Positions 1 through 12,485 of a stretch of 64,000 nt of DNA are shown here, piece after piece. Below the pieces are notes generated by a model. It was given only the letters and a program-made list of their open reading frames with translations, was not told the origin of the DNA and made no database searches. How positions within the stretch are numbered: position 1 is the stretch's first letter; the number at the start of each line of letters is the position of its first letter. Made by a program: the position numbers and the translations under genes. The DNA comes from Antennarius striatus. Taxonomy: Eukaryota > Chordata > Actinopteri > Lophiiformes > Antennariidae. The stretch lies in contig NC_090785.1 of assembly GCF_040054535.1 (NCBI RefSeq), forward strand, positions 13,181,501 to 13,245,500, written 5' to 3'.

Positions 1-1704
1 AAGTTCGTGAGATTTAGGAGAAGGGATCAGCAGTTAGTGAGTTAGTTATGAGCATGGTAGATTTTTCTTTTTCTGGGTATTTTTTCCCCAAAATAACATA
101 ATTGATAAAAGCTTCACTGGAAACCACCTGTACCTATATTTTATGTTATTTTGTGCTGTTTTAATGTCCTGTAATTGTTTCTGGTAAGTGTTAGGGAATA
201 GTACTTTAGTATTTAGAGTGGTAATGGCATTTAAATGACCTCAAAAGGCCTCAAAAAGGGATCATAGATTAAAATGTAATAAATAAAGTACCAATTTTGT
301 TTGTCGGGTGAGGAAAATACTGTGTGTGTATATATATATATAAATATCATAAACACATAAAACATGAAGTGCCTGGTTTCCTTGGGCTTTCGGGAAAAAA
401 GCACTCTTGCTTTTTTTTTTAATGCAGTAGCACCACGTCTTTTTGGAAGCATGTTGGGGACTTGGGTACGTGGAGTTGATGTTTTCACATGGGAAGTGAG
501 CTACTGCAGCTAATTGTTGAGACTCCTGAGGAAGACAAAGAGGCAGGAAGCTGCAAATGAGAACAGAAACTGTTTATGTGACCTCGTGCATACCACACTG
601 TCCATGTACATGCTTGGATTAGCCTTACAAGAAGTGGTCAGACAATGAGGATGATGGGCTACCATTTGAATACACATACATTTTGCAAATAGTGTAGCAG
701 AAGTGCCTGTTTATGCATCCCCTCTACGGGTGAATTAAAACTCATCGGACTCAGAGGACACTTTATTTCCCCTAAGTCTGTGTAATTGCATGGAATAAGT
801 TATTACTGAGTAACTTCATTGTTTAGAAAAACAAAACAATTTCAAAACTTTGTGTTTACTATCTGAACGGAGCTTGTGCAGCGGAGAGCTTATCTCTTCA
901 AGCATCGTGCTGAGGAAATATTGTTGTGAAGAAGAAAGTATGAGAGGTCACGCTGTTGTCCACAGGGGAGAGTGGAATCTCACTCTGAAGCAACAGAGGA
1001 AAAGGGCTTTACTCATCTATCCTCTGTGACGTGAGGCTCTCTGTGACAGAGAGGGAAAGGTTCTTATTCTCTGCAGGTACATGGATGCATTTCTGCACAA
1101 ATATCAGCATGAGCTCTCTAAGCTTTGGGTTTGTTTTTTTTTTCAGTTTTGAAACACAGATGCTTAACAAGCTTAAGAATTTCCGTATTTTGAGGCCGGA
1201 TGCTCTTCAAGAATCTCTTGCTCCGAAGGGAAACCAAGCTAATATATCCCATGGGGGTTTGTTTATTATCATCTTAGCAGCAGCCAGAGAGGCTTAAAGG
1301 GTGTTGTAGAGGATATCTGTAAATATACTTCTCGTGGAAAGCATTAGATGGAATCTTAAACCTACAGGACAATGTTTATAGTGGTCTTAAACCTGTTGAA
1401 AGCTGGCGATGGTATGATAAACATCCACTGAGGGATCAAGGCCAAAGGACATAACTCAGATTGTAATCAAGTCGGCTAACAGTTATCAACCTTCAATAGA
1501 AACAAGCAGAGGAAAACCCCAAAGAATGAGTCACTATTTAACAGCTTCTGTGGATCTGGAGAGGTCGGTCAAACCCAGGCTGTCATCAAGTGTACAACTT
1601 TGGCCACAATAAAACTGCTCACGTTTATTTTGACTGTTACAGCCAACTTACATCTAAATACCAAAATGTCAAAGTGGGAGACAGACAAACATTTGTTTGA
1701 CCTA

Positions 1705-1835
1705 CAGTCCATCCATCTATTTTCTAGATGAGACGACTATAATGTTCTCATCTTTAGTTGCTTTTCCGCCTCACAGGTCACGGGTCTGCCGGAGCCTATC
1801 CCAGCATGCTTTGGGTAAGAGGCAGGGAACATCCT
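1705..1835 (-). repeat. Teleost SINE-type tail, degenerate, minus strand
   Basis: The stretch has the reverse-complement tail of a very common fish interspersed repeat: a 'ccatccat..tttctag' end, then 'ggagcctatcccagc' and an 'aagaggcagggaacat' block. The plus-strand form of the same tail is seen at 5400-5490 and 7905-7995, and another minus copy at 6868-7005. Family assignment is from memory of teleost repeats; no library search was possible. Confidence 0.55.
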
Positions 1836-1839
1836 AAAT

Positions 1840-2345
1840 CAGTGGTTCTTAACCTTGTTGGAGGTACCAAACCCTACCGGGTTCATATGCTCACTCACCG
1901 AACCCCTCTTTAGTAAAAAAAAATATTTTTTTCCAAATTTAAGACATAAGTACAGTATTTTCTGCACTGTGAGGCACAATGGATTATAAGGCGTACCTTC
2001 AATGAATGGCCTTTTTAAAAAAAATTTTCATACATAAGGTGCACTGGATTATAAAGCGCACTGGAAAATAAACGCACCGGATTATGAAACACATATGAAA
2101 ACTCATCTTCAATGAATGGTCTATTTTAAAGCTTTTTTTCATCTGTAAGGCACATTGGATTATAAGAAATTGAGAAAATTAAAGGCTTTTAGGTGCAGAA
2201 AATACTGTAAATGTTTTACTGGTGTATTTAATGAATTGTGCATTAATGTCACCTTTTTCAAAGAACAAAACCAAGACACTGCATGAACGCACATGAAATG
2301 ACCTACCTGCAAATCAGTGTGTCTTCATCTGTTGTTACTGAGAGA
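1840..2345 (+). mobile_element. hAT-like non-autonomous element, interrupted by a MITE
   Basis: It begins with 'cagtggttcttaacc', the terminus of a widespread vertebrate hAT-type repeat, followed by 'ttgttggaggtacc' and 'cgaacccctctttagt' blocks known from fish copies. The element is interrupted at 1951-2209 and resumes with 'gttttactggtg' and the 'ctgcaaatcagtgtg' block near 2310-2325. The right boundary is uncertain. No transposase frame is present. Confidence 0.5.
1951..2209. mobile_element. Short TIR element (MITE) with TA ends
   Basis: The ends are near-perfect inverted repeats: 'tacagtattttctgcac' on the left and 'gtgcagaaaatactgta' on the right. The flanking TA could be the target duplication of a Tc1/mariner-type insertion. 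The interior carries repeated 'ggattataaggcg/ggcac' blocks typical of a fish non-autonomous family. A larger relative is at 47020-48289. There is no coding capacity. It sits inside the hAT-like element at 1840-2345. Confidence 0.65.
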
Positions 2346-5261
2346 CCAGCTCAGATATGCGTGGCTTCACCTTGGCAAGTGTTACTATTATGTCATTTTC
2401 ACACCAAAGTCTGTTTCTGTTGTTTTCCATGCAGCTTAAGGAAGTGGTCCTTTATTTTTGCCAGTGTGAGACTAGAGTTGCTCAACTTGACATTGCAGGG
2501 AAACCTACAGTCATGTTTTAAATTGTGAAAGGCTTTATATATTTGGAATTCTTCAAAATTCTATCCTATAAGGAGGCCTCCATCCCCATTCTGCTTGTCC
2601 AGCCAAGTCTTGTATGATTTCCTTCCCTTTGTCTTCTGTATGCACTCAAGTGTGACTCGTATGTGGTGTCGGACAATAAAAGACATTATTAATAGTCCTT
2701 GAGATTAAGGATTTCGCAAACATTCAAAGTCCCAAACAAAGTATTCTGCTGCAGTAGAATTTGAGTTTTGAAGCATATTCACCACTGAAAACATCATTTG
2801 TTTCAGTTACAGGGGCACCGGAGGAGACAATGACAGCAAACGTCACAAGGAACCAAGAAAACTATCAGAACAAGTACATAATGGAGTACAAAATGGAAAA
2901 GCAGCAAAGGAAATAATCAGGATGCTGGGAATATTAGAAGCGGGTATCGAGGTCAAGGGGATGGGTGAGGTGGAACGACACTGGGGATCCGTGCCAGAGA
3001 GGAAAGGAACAGCGAGTTCAAAAAGGTACAGACATGTATCAGACTAATACATGTATGCAACTTAATTGAAGGAAGTTTTTCATTTAAGAATGGGATCAGC
3101 GAAGCAATGCGAATCATTGTGCTGGTAAAATATAGGGACTGGACGCCTGTCCTTGTCTCTGGCTTCTCATTAACAGCATTCTACCACTGATCATCTGCTT
3201 CCTTCCTGAACTTACTTTATCTGTCCTTGTCTGCTGGACAATTAGATGAAGATGTGGCATTAATAAATCAGTCTCCATAATAAAGGTCATTTTGCTTTCA
3301 TTTTTCAACACTAAACCATAAAGTTTAAAGGAACCGATATGTGATTGATTCTTTGTGGCTAACAGATTATTCACTAACCCTCTGCTAATCACAATTAATT
3401 TTCAGTTATTCAAACTAATTCTGCCGCCTCTCCAAAAACCAGTGTTCCTTGAAATTAGCTGCTCCCGAATACTAACATCCAGGGCATTGATCCATTGCAT
3501 GAGCTCAAACCTTCACCTTTTGAGTCTAAAAGAACACCTTCATAAGAACATAGCGGACAAAAGGTGAGAGGAGAGAACAGAAATGAAAAAGTTGTGTTTT
3601 TAGAGTTAGAAAAAAGGAAGAATGTAACCAAGATGGGTTAAAGAATAATATGAGGGTTATTATTTTTCTGCACCAATAGTCCAACTATTAATTTAAAGAT
3701 ATATTAGACGATCCGGTAATTAGTGTTCTCAATATAAGCTCATAAGACCTGAACACAAAGCTCACTGACAAAATCAATGTTTGGAAAAGGAAATAATGAG
3801 ATTTTTAAGAAACTTTCAAAAATTCAATTCATGATTTATGCCAAATTAATAACTTTAGACGACTGAATAAAGCGAAGAAGACGCTGGAAAGCGTAGCATG
3901 CTTTACTTTTTCATTCACTCCAGAAATAGTTAAACATTTTCAAAAATACCCACTGAACAAGAGTTAGATGAGAACCTCGATGCTGCTCTCATGTCTTTGA
4001 ATATAACAAAGATTGTAAATAGGGGGAAACCACTGAAGAGGCTCTGGATCAAAATCCATCATCTAATCAGCCAGCCATCATTGGGCAACCATTTATATCT
4101 TGTTTATTTAATCTGTGCCAAAACTTAAGTCTGTTCCTGTGTTGTGGGATTTTATATATTGGACTATTTTCTGTCTGAGTGCAGCCTTATAACAAATACA
4201 CACATACTGTATATCATACACTTCCACAGTCATTGCACATGCAGGAGAAAAATAAAACGTATGCAAACACATTTATCCCTGTGCATGTTTAATATCTCTC
4301 CCCACACTCACCACTTTGTTAAAAACATGAAAGAATTTGAACTCTGTTTCTCAATATCCATCTGCTCCAACTGGCTGTACTCAGCGTGTTACATGACGTC
4401 CAAAAACATGGATCTGTTTTTATTGGGTTGCATCGTTCATGATGTCCTAAATGCTATTTGTATCAGCAGATATGCCTGAGGTACTCCTCAAATTGTATAT
4501 TAAGAGTAGTCGGTTGATGTACTTTTCCACAACCCCCCACACCTGGGATAAGGCCGATGAATGACAATAAGCAGAAGTGTTTTTGACATCTGTGTTTCAT
4601 CGCTGGAAACTTTTTTACATTATTCTCCAGTCGGAGACCATTCTGGAAACTTTGCTGCATGTCTGACATTAGAAGCAGGGGTGCAGGGTGTGAAACAGCA
4701 CCCACCTCCATTGACCTCCCTCTACTACATCAAGCCACATTCTGCCCCTTCCTCTTCAATTGTTTGTGTGCAGCATTCAATTAAATGTGACACGTACGTG
4801 CACATGTGCTGACTCTGTGCAGATTTGCTAAAAAGGGATTGAAAGTGAAGGAACTAAAACGAAAGATCTGGAGCAGAAGTAGAGTCTGGAGGCCTCGGTC
4901 CGTGCTCATTGCTCTCATCCTGTGTTCAGCCCTACCGTCAGTCAGAGAAAGGGAAACTGTTAGCCTGCAGGTAGCTGTGTTCAGTGGCACTAATGAGACT
5001 GGTGGGAACTGTTTGCGTTTTTGACTGCTGGATGTTTTAGACATGCCTTTGGGATAGTTCATGTAGATGATGGATTCAAGGTCATTGTTGCTGACCTTGA
5101 CTCCAGCACGCAGCTCCAGAGTGAACATTTAAATTGTTTCATATTTATCATTCATAGAGATGAAGGCTTGTGCGCACATCATACATAATTATACATTCTA
5201 CGATAACAAAAAATAACTTTCTTTATTCTTTTAAAGAAATAATTTTATTATCCATTGTTGT

Positions 5262-5495
5262 TTGAGGGCGGCAGGGTGGCGCAGTTTTCATGTTCTCTCC
5301 GTGTCTGTGTGGGTTCTCTTCTCTGGCTTCCTCCCACCGTAGGTGTGAATGTGTGCGTTTGTCTGCGTCTCCGTGTGGCTCCGCGGCGCAATGGCATCGC
5401 ACCCGGAGTGTCCCTCGTCTCACGCCCAAGACAGCTGGGATAGGCTCCAGCTCCCTGCGACAGCAGATGAAGTGGTAAAAAGAAAATGGATGGAT
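5262..5495 (+). repeat. tRNA-derived SINE, internally deleted
   Basis: The copy starts with 'gggcggcagggtggcgcag', which carries a Pol III A-box-like core, and then jumps straight to 'catgttctctccgtgtctg', so the part that should hold the B box is missing. The remainder follows the teleost consensus: 'cctcccaccgtaggtgtgaatgtg', a 'cacggagtgt'-like block, 'gctgggataggctccagctc' and a 'gaaaatggatggat' tail. Reading frames through it are spurious. Confidence 0.65.
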
Positions 5496-6865
5496 TTTTG
5501 TTTGATAGCATACATGATGTTGTCTCTGCTTCTTTCAAATGAACCGATTTATTGCTGTAATAGATAAGATACTTAGGGAATATCTTCAACATATTTTTCA
5601 GTGGTATTAGTAGCTCTGTTCTTCCTGAAAGAAAATCTAATTAAAGCCCTATTTTTTGATCATCTATGGAAATACCTCAAGTCCCTGGTTCTCTTTGCTG
5701 CAAAAGGATCTCAGGGTCATCAACCGTTCTCAGGATGAAAATATCTCCCTCCTTGCAGGGGTTTGGCAGATGTCAAGAGAGCTATCTTGTTGGCTTTATT
5801 TTGGGACTTATTTACAAACTTCCGCGCAAAGTTTAATATGACTTTTTTTTTTTCTATTTGCTAAGTCCTCCAAAAAGTTTTCACATTATCGGAATGTCTC
5901 AAACTGATATTTTTCTACTTTTCATGCTGTGATCACGTGTTTCTTTACAGAATATGTGACCTCTAAGAAGCAGGAGTGATCCTTTGGAGCAGCCACTCGT
6001 CGCCCACTCGTCACCTCATCCAATGATTACTCACAGCAGCCGCTCCTTATTATCTGTTGCCAGTTATCATGTCAGGGAGGAAGCAATTGATGTCCACACA
6101 CTGTGCAGGATCCTGGGAGCTGAGATTTATAACTCCAAAAAAAATATGATGCTATAAATATGTTTTCTACCTTTGGGAGTGATAACTCAGTTGAGAAAGG
6201 ACAGCATCTCTTCTTTTCTTGGTGTGGAGATCTCCCAGTCATCCATAGGGAACATCTCAGTGCAGTGCATCCAGTTTTAGTAAGGCTTCTAACAGAACAA
6301 ACTTCAGAGGGGTACGTGCCATCCGTTCGGGATTGTCAAACCATATGATGACTGTTTTGACTTTGGGTTATGCTAATCTTGTATTCCACGCCTCCAGGAA
6401 AATGCAACTCCAGCAAAAGATGAATAAGTGGGCAAGCGATCCCTGCTGCATAAAGCTTTTTAAAAGATTAAATTAGATATAATCAATATTTTTAGAATAG
6501 TTTAAGAAACCATGTGAATTTTATTGATATAGACAAATTCAAGAGAGCTGATCAGTTCGGAAGTAAAAGAAGCCGTTTCTGATTTCAGGGTTGAACATTT
6601 TTCCCAGTAGACATCATTACATGTCTTCTGTTTGGTTTGCTCCAACTAATTGGCATGAAGCTCTTCTACAAAATCATTTTTATTTACTGATTCATCTTTG
6701 GCTTTAAATAAAATTCAATCACATATTTTAAGAGCTTATTGTAATATACATTTATCATTGTTAATAAGTCTTTTAACTAGTATAATCCAGCAAGTTTTAG
6801 TTCTCAAGATACAGATTTGGTCATGCCTCATTTAACTTTGCTGTATTGGTCATTTGCTTGATCTT

Positions 6866-7005
6866 TCATTCATTCATTCATTTTCTGCTGCTGAATCTAC
6901 TGTAGCGCAGGAAGCTGGAGCCTATCTCAGCTGGCATAGGGCGTGAGGCAGGGGACACTCCGGGCACAACGCCAGTGCACCGCGGAGCCACACACAGACA
7001 TACTT
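6866..7005 (-). repeat. SINE tail copy with (ATTC)n end, minus strand
   Basis: A short (attc)n run precedes 'attttctgctgctgaatc', 'ggagcctatctcagctgg', 'aggcaggggacactccggg' and 'caccgcggagccacac'. This is the reverse complement of the tail seen on the plus strand at 5380-5490. Confidence 0.6.
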
Positions 7006-7362
7006 GCTTGATCTTAATGTGTCAAAATTGATGGAATTGGCTTCAGGGGGGGGAACATGACTGTGAACTGTTCACCTGCAGACAACGTTAAATTCCAATT
7101 GTTAAAATTAACATTTAGATCAAGGGTTTTCTATTGAGGGCCCCATACAGATAAGTATTACGCAAGGGCCACTATAAGAGTTAACATGAACAAAATCAGT
7201 AAATGCAGGAAAATGGCATCAATATTCATAAATGAAAAGAAAACAGCTGATGTCACAACTTTTAATCAATGATTGTCATTTATTTTCTTGTGCTAAAGGT
7301 TAATAGCAAGTTCTCAAAATGGCGACCTCTGATTGGTTCTTAGACAGGATAGAGACCACCCA

Positions 7363-7363
7363 A

Positions 7364-7459
<96 letters not shown>
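7363..7459. repeat. (AC)n microsatellite
   Basis: About 48 uninterrupted AC dinucleotides. Chance open frames on the opposite strand read as poly Val-Cys and should be ignored. Confidence 0.98.
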
Positions 7460-7460
<1 letters not shown>

Positions 7461-7900
7461 GGGATATATTTAACTTATGCATATAAGTTATTGGTATTAT
7501 TAAAACATCAACTAACATTTTTTAGAAAATCAACTTTGACTAAAATTAATTTGCTTTGTCAGCATATCAATGAGTAAAATATATTTTTTCGGCTTGTAAT
7601 GCGAACAGCCTTGTTCTTCGTGGAGCAGTGATGCTGCGCTTTGGACTGAAGGATGGCTGGCAGGTCTGGGGTCAGTTTGGGGCTGAGATGCTGTCAAGCA
7701 CTGTGGTTCTCAGTCTGCTTTTTTTCAGAGGTAACAGAGAAAATGTTTGCTCATGTATGTTTGTTGACTCGAACAGATCTGTCATTCTTTTTAGTTGCAT
7801 CGGAGGAAACTTGTCCTTTTCCGAGCTCCAGTAAAAGTCTGGTAGGGAGAGAAGCTGCTGTTGTGCCTTCAGAGAATCATCTCAATAAGTTCTAATTGCA

Positions 7901-7996
7901 TACTGGAGTCGCGCCCAGAGTTTCTCCTGTCTCGCGCCCGAAACCAGCGAGGATAGGCTCCAGCTCCTCGCAACCGCCCACAGTGGATCTATAAGG
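7901..7996 (+). repeat. SINE tail copy, plus strand
   Basis: Contains 'tctcgcgcccgaaaccagc' and 'gataggctccagctcctcg', the tail of the same SINE as at 5262-5495, with no head or Pol III promoter boxes. Confidence 0.55.
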
Positions 7997-10900
7997 AAAG
8001 GAGTCGAGTAGTCTGATTTCTATGTCAATGGCAGAGAAATGTAGATGGACAGGGAAACAAAAGAGACACAATTGCACTCTTCAGGATGTTGCCAAATTTA
8101 AGAAACACTGAAAAGATTGCTGTAAAATTAGATCTGAAACATATATAAATATCACATATTGCTTTTTACTGTTATTGTGTAATAAACTCCTACAGTGCAT
8201 TCATGCTTCTTTGAATGTGATGGAAAACTGCTGCAATGCCAGTGACCTCCGGCTCGAGCACACAGCAGCTCAACCACAGCTGTGTTTTACTTGTTTTTTT
8301 TAAATACAGTGAAGGGGCTGAGGTGGTCATATCATCAGAAACCTCTTGCTGCTTTCAAAGCCTCTCTCCAGTGTCAGATGTCCAGGCTAACCAAACAGGC
8401 CTATAGCATGAGAAATACAGACTATTCCCATCGAAAATGTTGCATGATTTGCTATAAATATAATAAGTTCTTGTACTGGAATGACCTCCTATACATTCCT
8501 GAGCACTTTCTTCTTTTTTGCTTTTGATTGGTTTGCACATTTCAGACATTTTTGAAAGATCCGAAACCCTTTGATGGGTTTCAGCTGAAAATAAACCAGA
8601 TCTCTTGAGAAAACAAAACAAATGTGGAGTTAGCACAGTGCACCTGGTCGTGGACAACATGTTCCTTTTCTCTAATGAGGAAAATCAATTTGAATAGACA
8701 GCTTCAGCAGGTCACTGCTCATCTGCCTCAGTCTACTGTTTCCTGAGGAGCAATTTGCTTGTTATGTTACTTTATCTTCAGATTAAGGAGCATATTTACT
8801 AGACTTAAAAGGGTGTTGTGTGAAATGGCAAGGTAATGACGCACACAGTCACCATCTCTTCACCCATTCTCAACAGGTCTTCATTAAGGGTTCAAAGATG
8901 AGGTCATGTGCTCATGTCTCAGCGTCGTTTTGGATCAATAGGCAAAAAATAGATGGTTAATACTACTTTGCTAAATGAGCAATACATCAGGGTAACTGAT
9001 TTGTTTTTGTGCAGATGGCACCAGGGGTCACCAATTAGCAGCCAAGAGCCTTTTCTCTGAACTGTGAGGCTTCTTTATATGAATGGTAAAATTTATAGAT
9101 TTTCAGTTTCTTCCCAGGGATAATTTGTACAATCTTAATGCAGCCAGTATGAATGAGCTTTGTGTAATCCAGTGTATAGTGGGATGTACATCTGTAAGCT
9201 ACGTATATTCAACAAAACAACACGGGGGACACGGGAATAAACATCTTTATGTACAAACTAACTCAATCCAAACAGTTTACGAGTTCAAAAAAAGATGATT
9301 ATAAGAGGACTGTAGGGCAGTTCTAACACTGCACTGTTTCACAGTCAGGAACTAACCATACACATTCAACTTAAACACATAGAGCAACGTTACCACGACT
9401 CAGCCATTGTTTATTTGACCTAATCATAACCTCATTTTGAAATGCAACTTAACCATGTAGGGGGAAAAAAATGTCAGCTTGACTTGTATTGCTCTTCTTA
9501 CCTGCTGTTTGTGAACCATGTATAAGCAAAGCGTTCACAAAGCATGTATCACGGTTAGCAGGTTGGCAGGGTTTGCTGGGTTCTTAATGAAACAACCAAC
9601 CAAGTAAGGAAGAAAGCAATTATACAACTAATCAAGTGACTGAAGATAGATCCCATCTCAGTGCATTTCAGCCCAACAGGTTTTCCCAGATGGCCTGAGA
9701 AAAATCCCAAATAGTGCCTTCTACTCCTCTACTCTTTCTACTTTGTAATCCTACTCTTTCCGTCACAAGACAAAAAATGTATTGAGTAAATATTGGATTT
9801 ATTGGAAGCCTATTGCACTTGTAGATGGAAATGAAAGATGTGAACTGAGATAAAACATTTAAGAGATTCTCGTTTAAGTCGTAGCAGCAACTGGAAGAAC
9901 TGAAGTACAGAATGCACAGTCACAGCTCAACACTATTCGGCATGCAGCAATTACAAAATGAGATTAAAAAGATGTTCTTGGCATAACAGAAGAATAATAA
10001 GGCCAGAGAGTTTGCTCAATATTTAGAAGATTAGAAGAAAACTGATATTACGGCCCTCCTGCTTTACATGACATCCCACCTAAATAACCTCAAATTGAGA
10101 GGTAAAGGTAAATTGCTGGCTGCGGCCCAGTTTCTTCCAGGGAAAATTGTGCATTTTCAAAGTGGCTCTCCCAGAGGACTGAGCACGTTTTCCAGCAATT
10201 TAATAAGTCTAGGATGGGAGAGATGTTCCCTCTCTTGTTAAGTACATACAAAACCAGCCTGGAAACTTCTTAAATTATTTTGACATCATCAGCCCTGGAG
10301 AGAGGATCTTTGTTTCTCCTTTTCTGGTTAGAATGTGTAACTGTCACATGTATAGATCTCTACAGAAGGAACTCATTGATCAGTCGGCGATAGTGTTGTG
10401 GAGGACTATGGAGCTTAACCCCTGGATTTTGGAAGCCTAAATGAACACTGTATATCCTTCTCCAGTTCAGCATCACTTGAGGGTATTTTAATTGACTACG
10501 ATTATTTTTTTACAATATACAGCTGGCGATGAAGAGTTTACTGTATTGCCCTTTGCATTTGTTACTTGCGTAGGCATTCATTACATTTATACCTGTTTGG
10601 GTTAATGAATAATTTTGTATCTTTACTGAAGAAGCCTGGAAGAAAGAACACATGCTTAAAGAACACATAAATGATTTGTTATGGCCACAACATGATACTG
10701 CATGTTCTATGACGTTCCTCAGAAATAAATGGGAAACTGATGTCTTTAGTCTAGTAAAAAGCATGGGCCGCTGTCTGTAGGTAAGTACCTGCTGACCCAC
10801 CGGAAGAGGACAGTTGACTTATTGGGCCTCTACATTACTTCTCATCGAACGCCTCTGGTCTATGCTGACAAGTCATGCTTAATTTCTTGTGAACGATTAT

Positions 10901-11429
10901 TGTGTTAAAAAAAATAACATTCTGAGGGATTTCAGACCAACTTGTGTACAAAGAAGTAAAAACATATACTGTATGTTAAAAGATGTTCAATTCACAAACT
11001 GGGAAGGAAGTAAACAGAAGGTGCCTTCAATGTGACAACCATCAATCAAGTATCATTATTGATGGCATCAATAATGATGCTGCTATGATGACATTACTCT
11101 AAACCTGCTGCTACATAAAGTAAAACCACCTGATTTCTTGACTCTGGAGACTGACTCCTACTATTAGCATGTTTCTGATCTATCCTTCATTGTTCAAATA
11201 AAATTAACTTTAAGGTGTGTGACTACCAAGTTTTAGGTTTAATCAGTTTCCTCATTTCACATTAAAAAATTGGTGTTTTATTTATGGGAACAAAACATCA
11301 AACAAATGTCTTCTTTTATTCGTTCATTAACTTTTACTTGAAAAGTCAAAGAACATGAGAGTCTGTAGGCAAGAAGCAAGTTTTACATGATTTATCCTTA
11401 TTCAGTCAAATGATATTAATCATTCCTAA

Positions 11430-11471
11430 GCATCAGTAACAAAATGTTCCAAAACATTTTGTTACTGATGC
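11430..11471. other. Perfect 19-bp hairpin, 4-nt loop
   Basis: The arm 11430-11448 (gcatcagtaacaaaatgtt) is exactly complementary to 11453-11471, with loop 'ccaa'. The stem does not extend beyond 19 bp. It could be a MITE remnant or a fold-back of unknown origin; the four-base loop is too tight for a typical pre-miRNA. Confidence 0.85.
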
Positions 11472-11649
11472 ATTTGGAGTCAAGTTTAATTCCCAGAGTC
11501 TTCATGTTCTGGTTTGTTGAAAGATTAATTCACAATTAAAATATGAAAAAATGTAACACAAACAATCAATATATACTATAAAGAATTGTGGAATTTTTCC
11601 AGTTGAGATGGTTCATGTTCTTCTGAGCATGACACCACCGTATACAGTA

Positions 11650-12110
11650 CACTGTACAGGTGGGCCTCAGCTCATGTTTATTAGTTCCAAGTCAAAAAAC
11701 GACATAGGTCGAATTAACTTGTCCAGGCTAAACTAAAAATAACCATTCTCAGATTGGGTCTGTACTTTATTTATGAATGCATTTTCAATGATATTTGGTT
11801 AATATAAATCTATTTTAAGATTACAAACATTTAAATTTCATTTTTACTTTAGCACAGAAAAAATGTCGTACATCGCCGTCTCGTCTTCAGCCTCTTTTCC
11901 CACATTGCGATCACAGGGTTTGGCACGAGCTAATAATATGATACCAAATGTTTTTATTCTTATTTATTGTACAGTAACATGATATTATGCGCTTTTAATG
12001 ATTAGTAGTGAGTTTACAATTCCAATATTTGTGGTGGACAGACGTGAAGTGACGTAAGCTTGATTTTTATGTTTCCCTGTATTTTTTTAAATCAACAACG
12101 ACGTAATTCT
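11650..12110. mobile_element. Possible mariner/Tigger-like remnant
   Basis: The phrases 'gtgggcctcagctcatg' and 'cgacataggtcgaatt' resemble the ends of pogo/Tigger-like elements that are frequent in fish and reptiles, and 'acaacgacgtaattc' near 12100 could be the far side. Both boundaries are vague, no transposase is visible, and the identification rests on memory of such ends. Confidence 0.3.
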
Positions 12111-12127
12111 ACACCACGTAAGCACGT

Positions 12128-12175
12128 AAATATATGCATTTGGGATAAACCTGTTCATCCCAAATGCATATATTT
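12128..12175. other. Perfect 19-bp hairpin, 10-nt loop
   Basis: The arm 12128-12146 (aaatatatgcatttgggat) is an exact reverse complement of 12157-12175. The loop is 'aaacctgttc'. This is the second perfect 19-bp fold-back within 700 bases. Confidence 0.85.
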
Positions 12176-12455
12176 CTCTCTGTTGTGTTTCAAAGGGAAA
12201 CATGAACAGTTCATTGTGAGAACATGTTTTGAAGCAGTTCTCACTGAAAATACTTAATTTCATTCAAAGGGCTGAAATCCTGTGTTAAATTCAGATGAAA
12301 ACATTTAATAACAGATAAAGATGTTCATCTCATACAGCCTTCCATTCACAAAGCTTCAACTTCTCTTTCCCCCTTTAAAGCTCAGAGACAGAATGAAGCC
12401 AGATATAACCACTGCAGCTAAATGTGAGCGTTAGTCACAGCAGAGATCTAAACGC

Positions 12456-12485
12456 GCCTTTGTTTGCCTTTGTTTGCCTTTGTTT
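12456..12485. repeat. Three tandem copies of a 10-mer
   Basis: 'gcctttgttt' is repeated three times in a row. It is a small tandem repeat with no further context. Confidence 0.8.

Noticed and set aside
2570-2700. 'gtcggacaataaaagacatt' as a gene polyadenylation site
   Set aside because: No coding exon lies upstream. It more likely belongs to a retroposon tail, but this is too weak to annotate.
11430-11471. The perfect hairpin as a microRNA precursor
   Set aside because: The stem is only 19 bp with a 4-base loop and no extended base pairing, which is too short for Drosha/Dicer processing.
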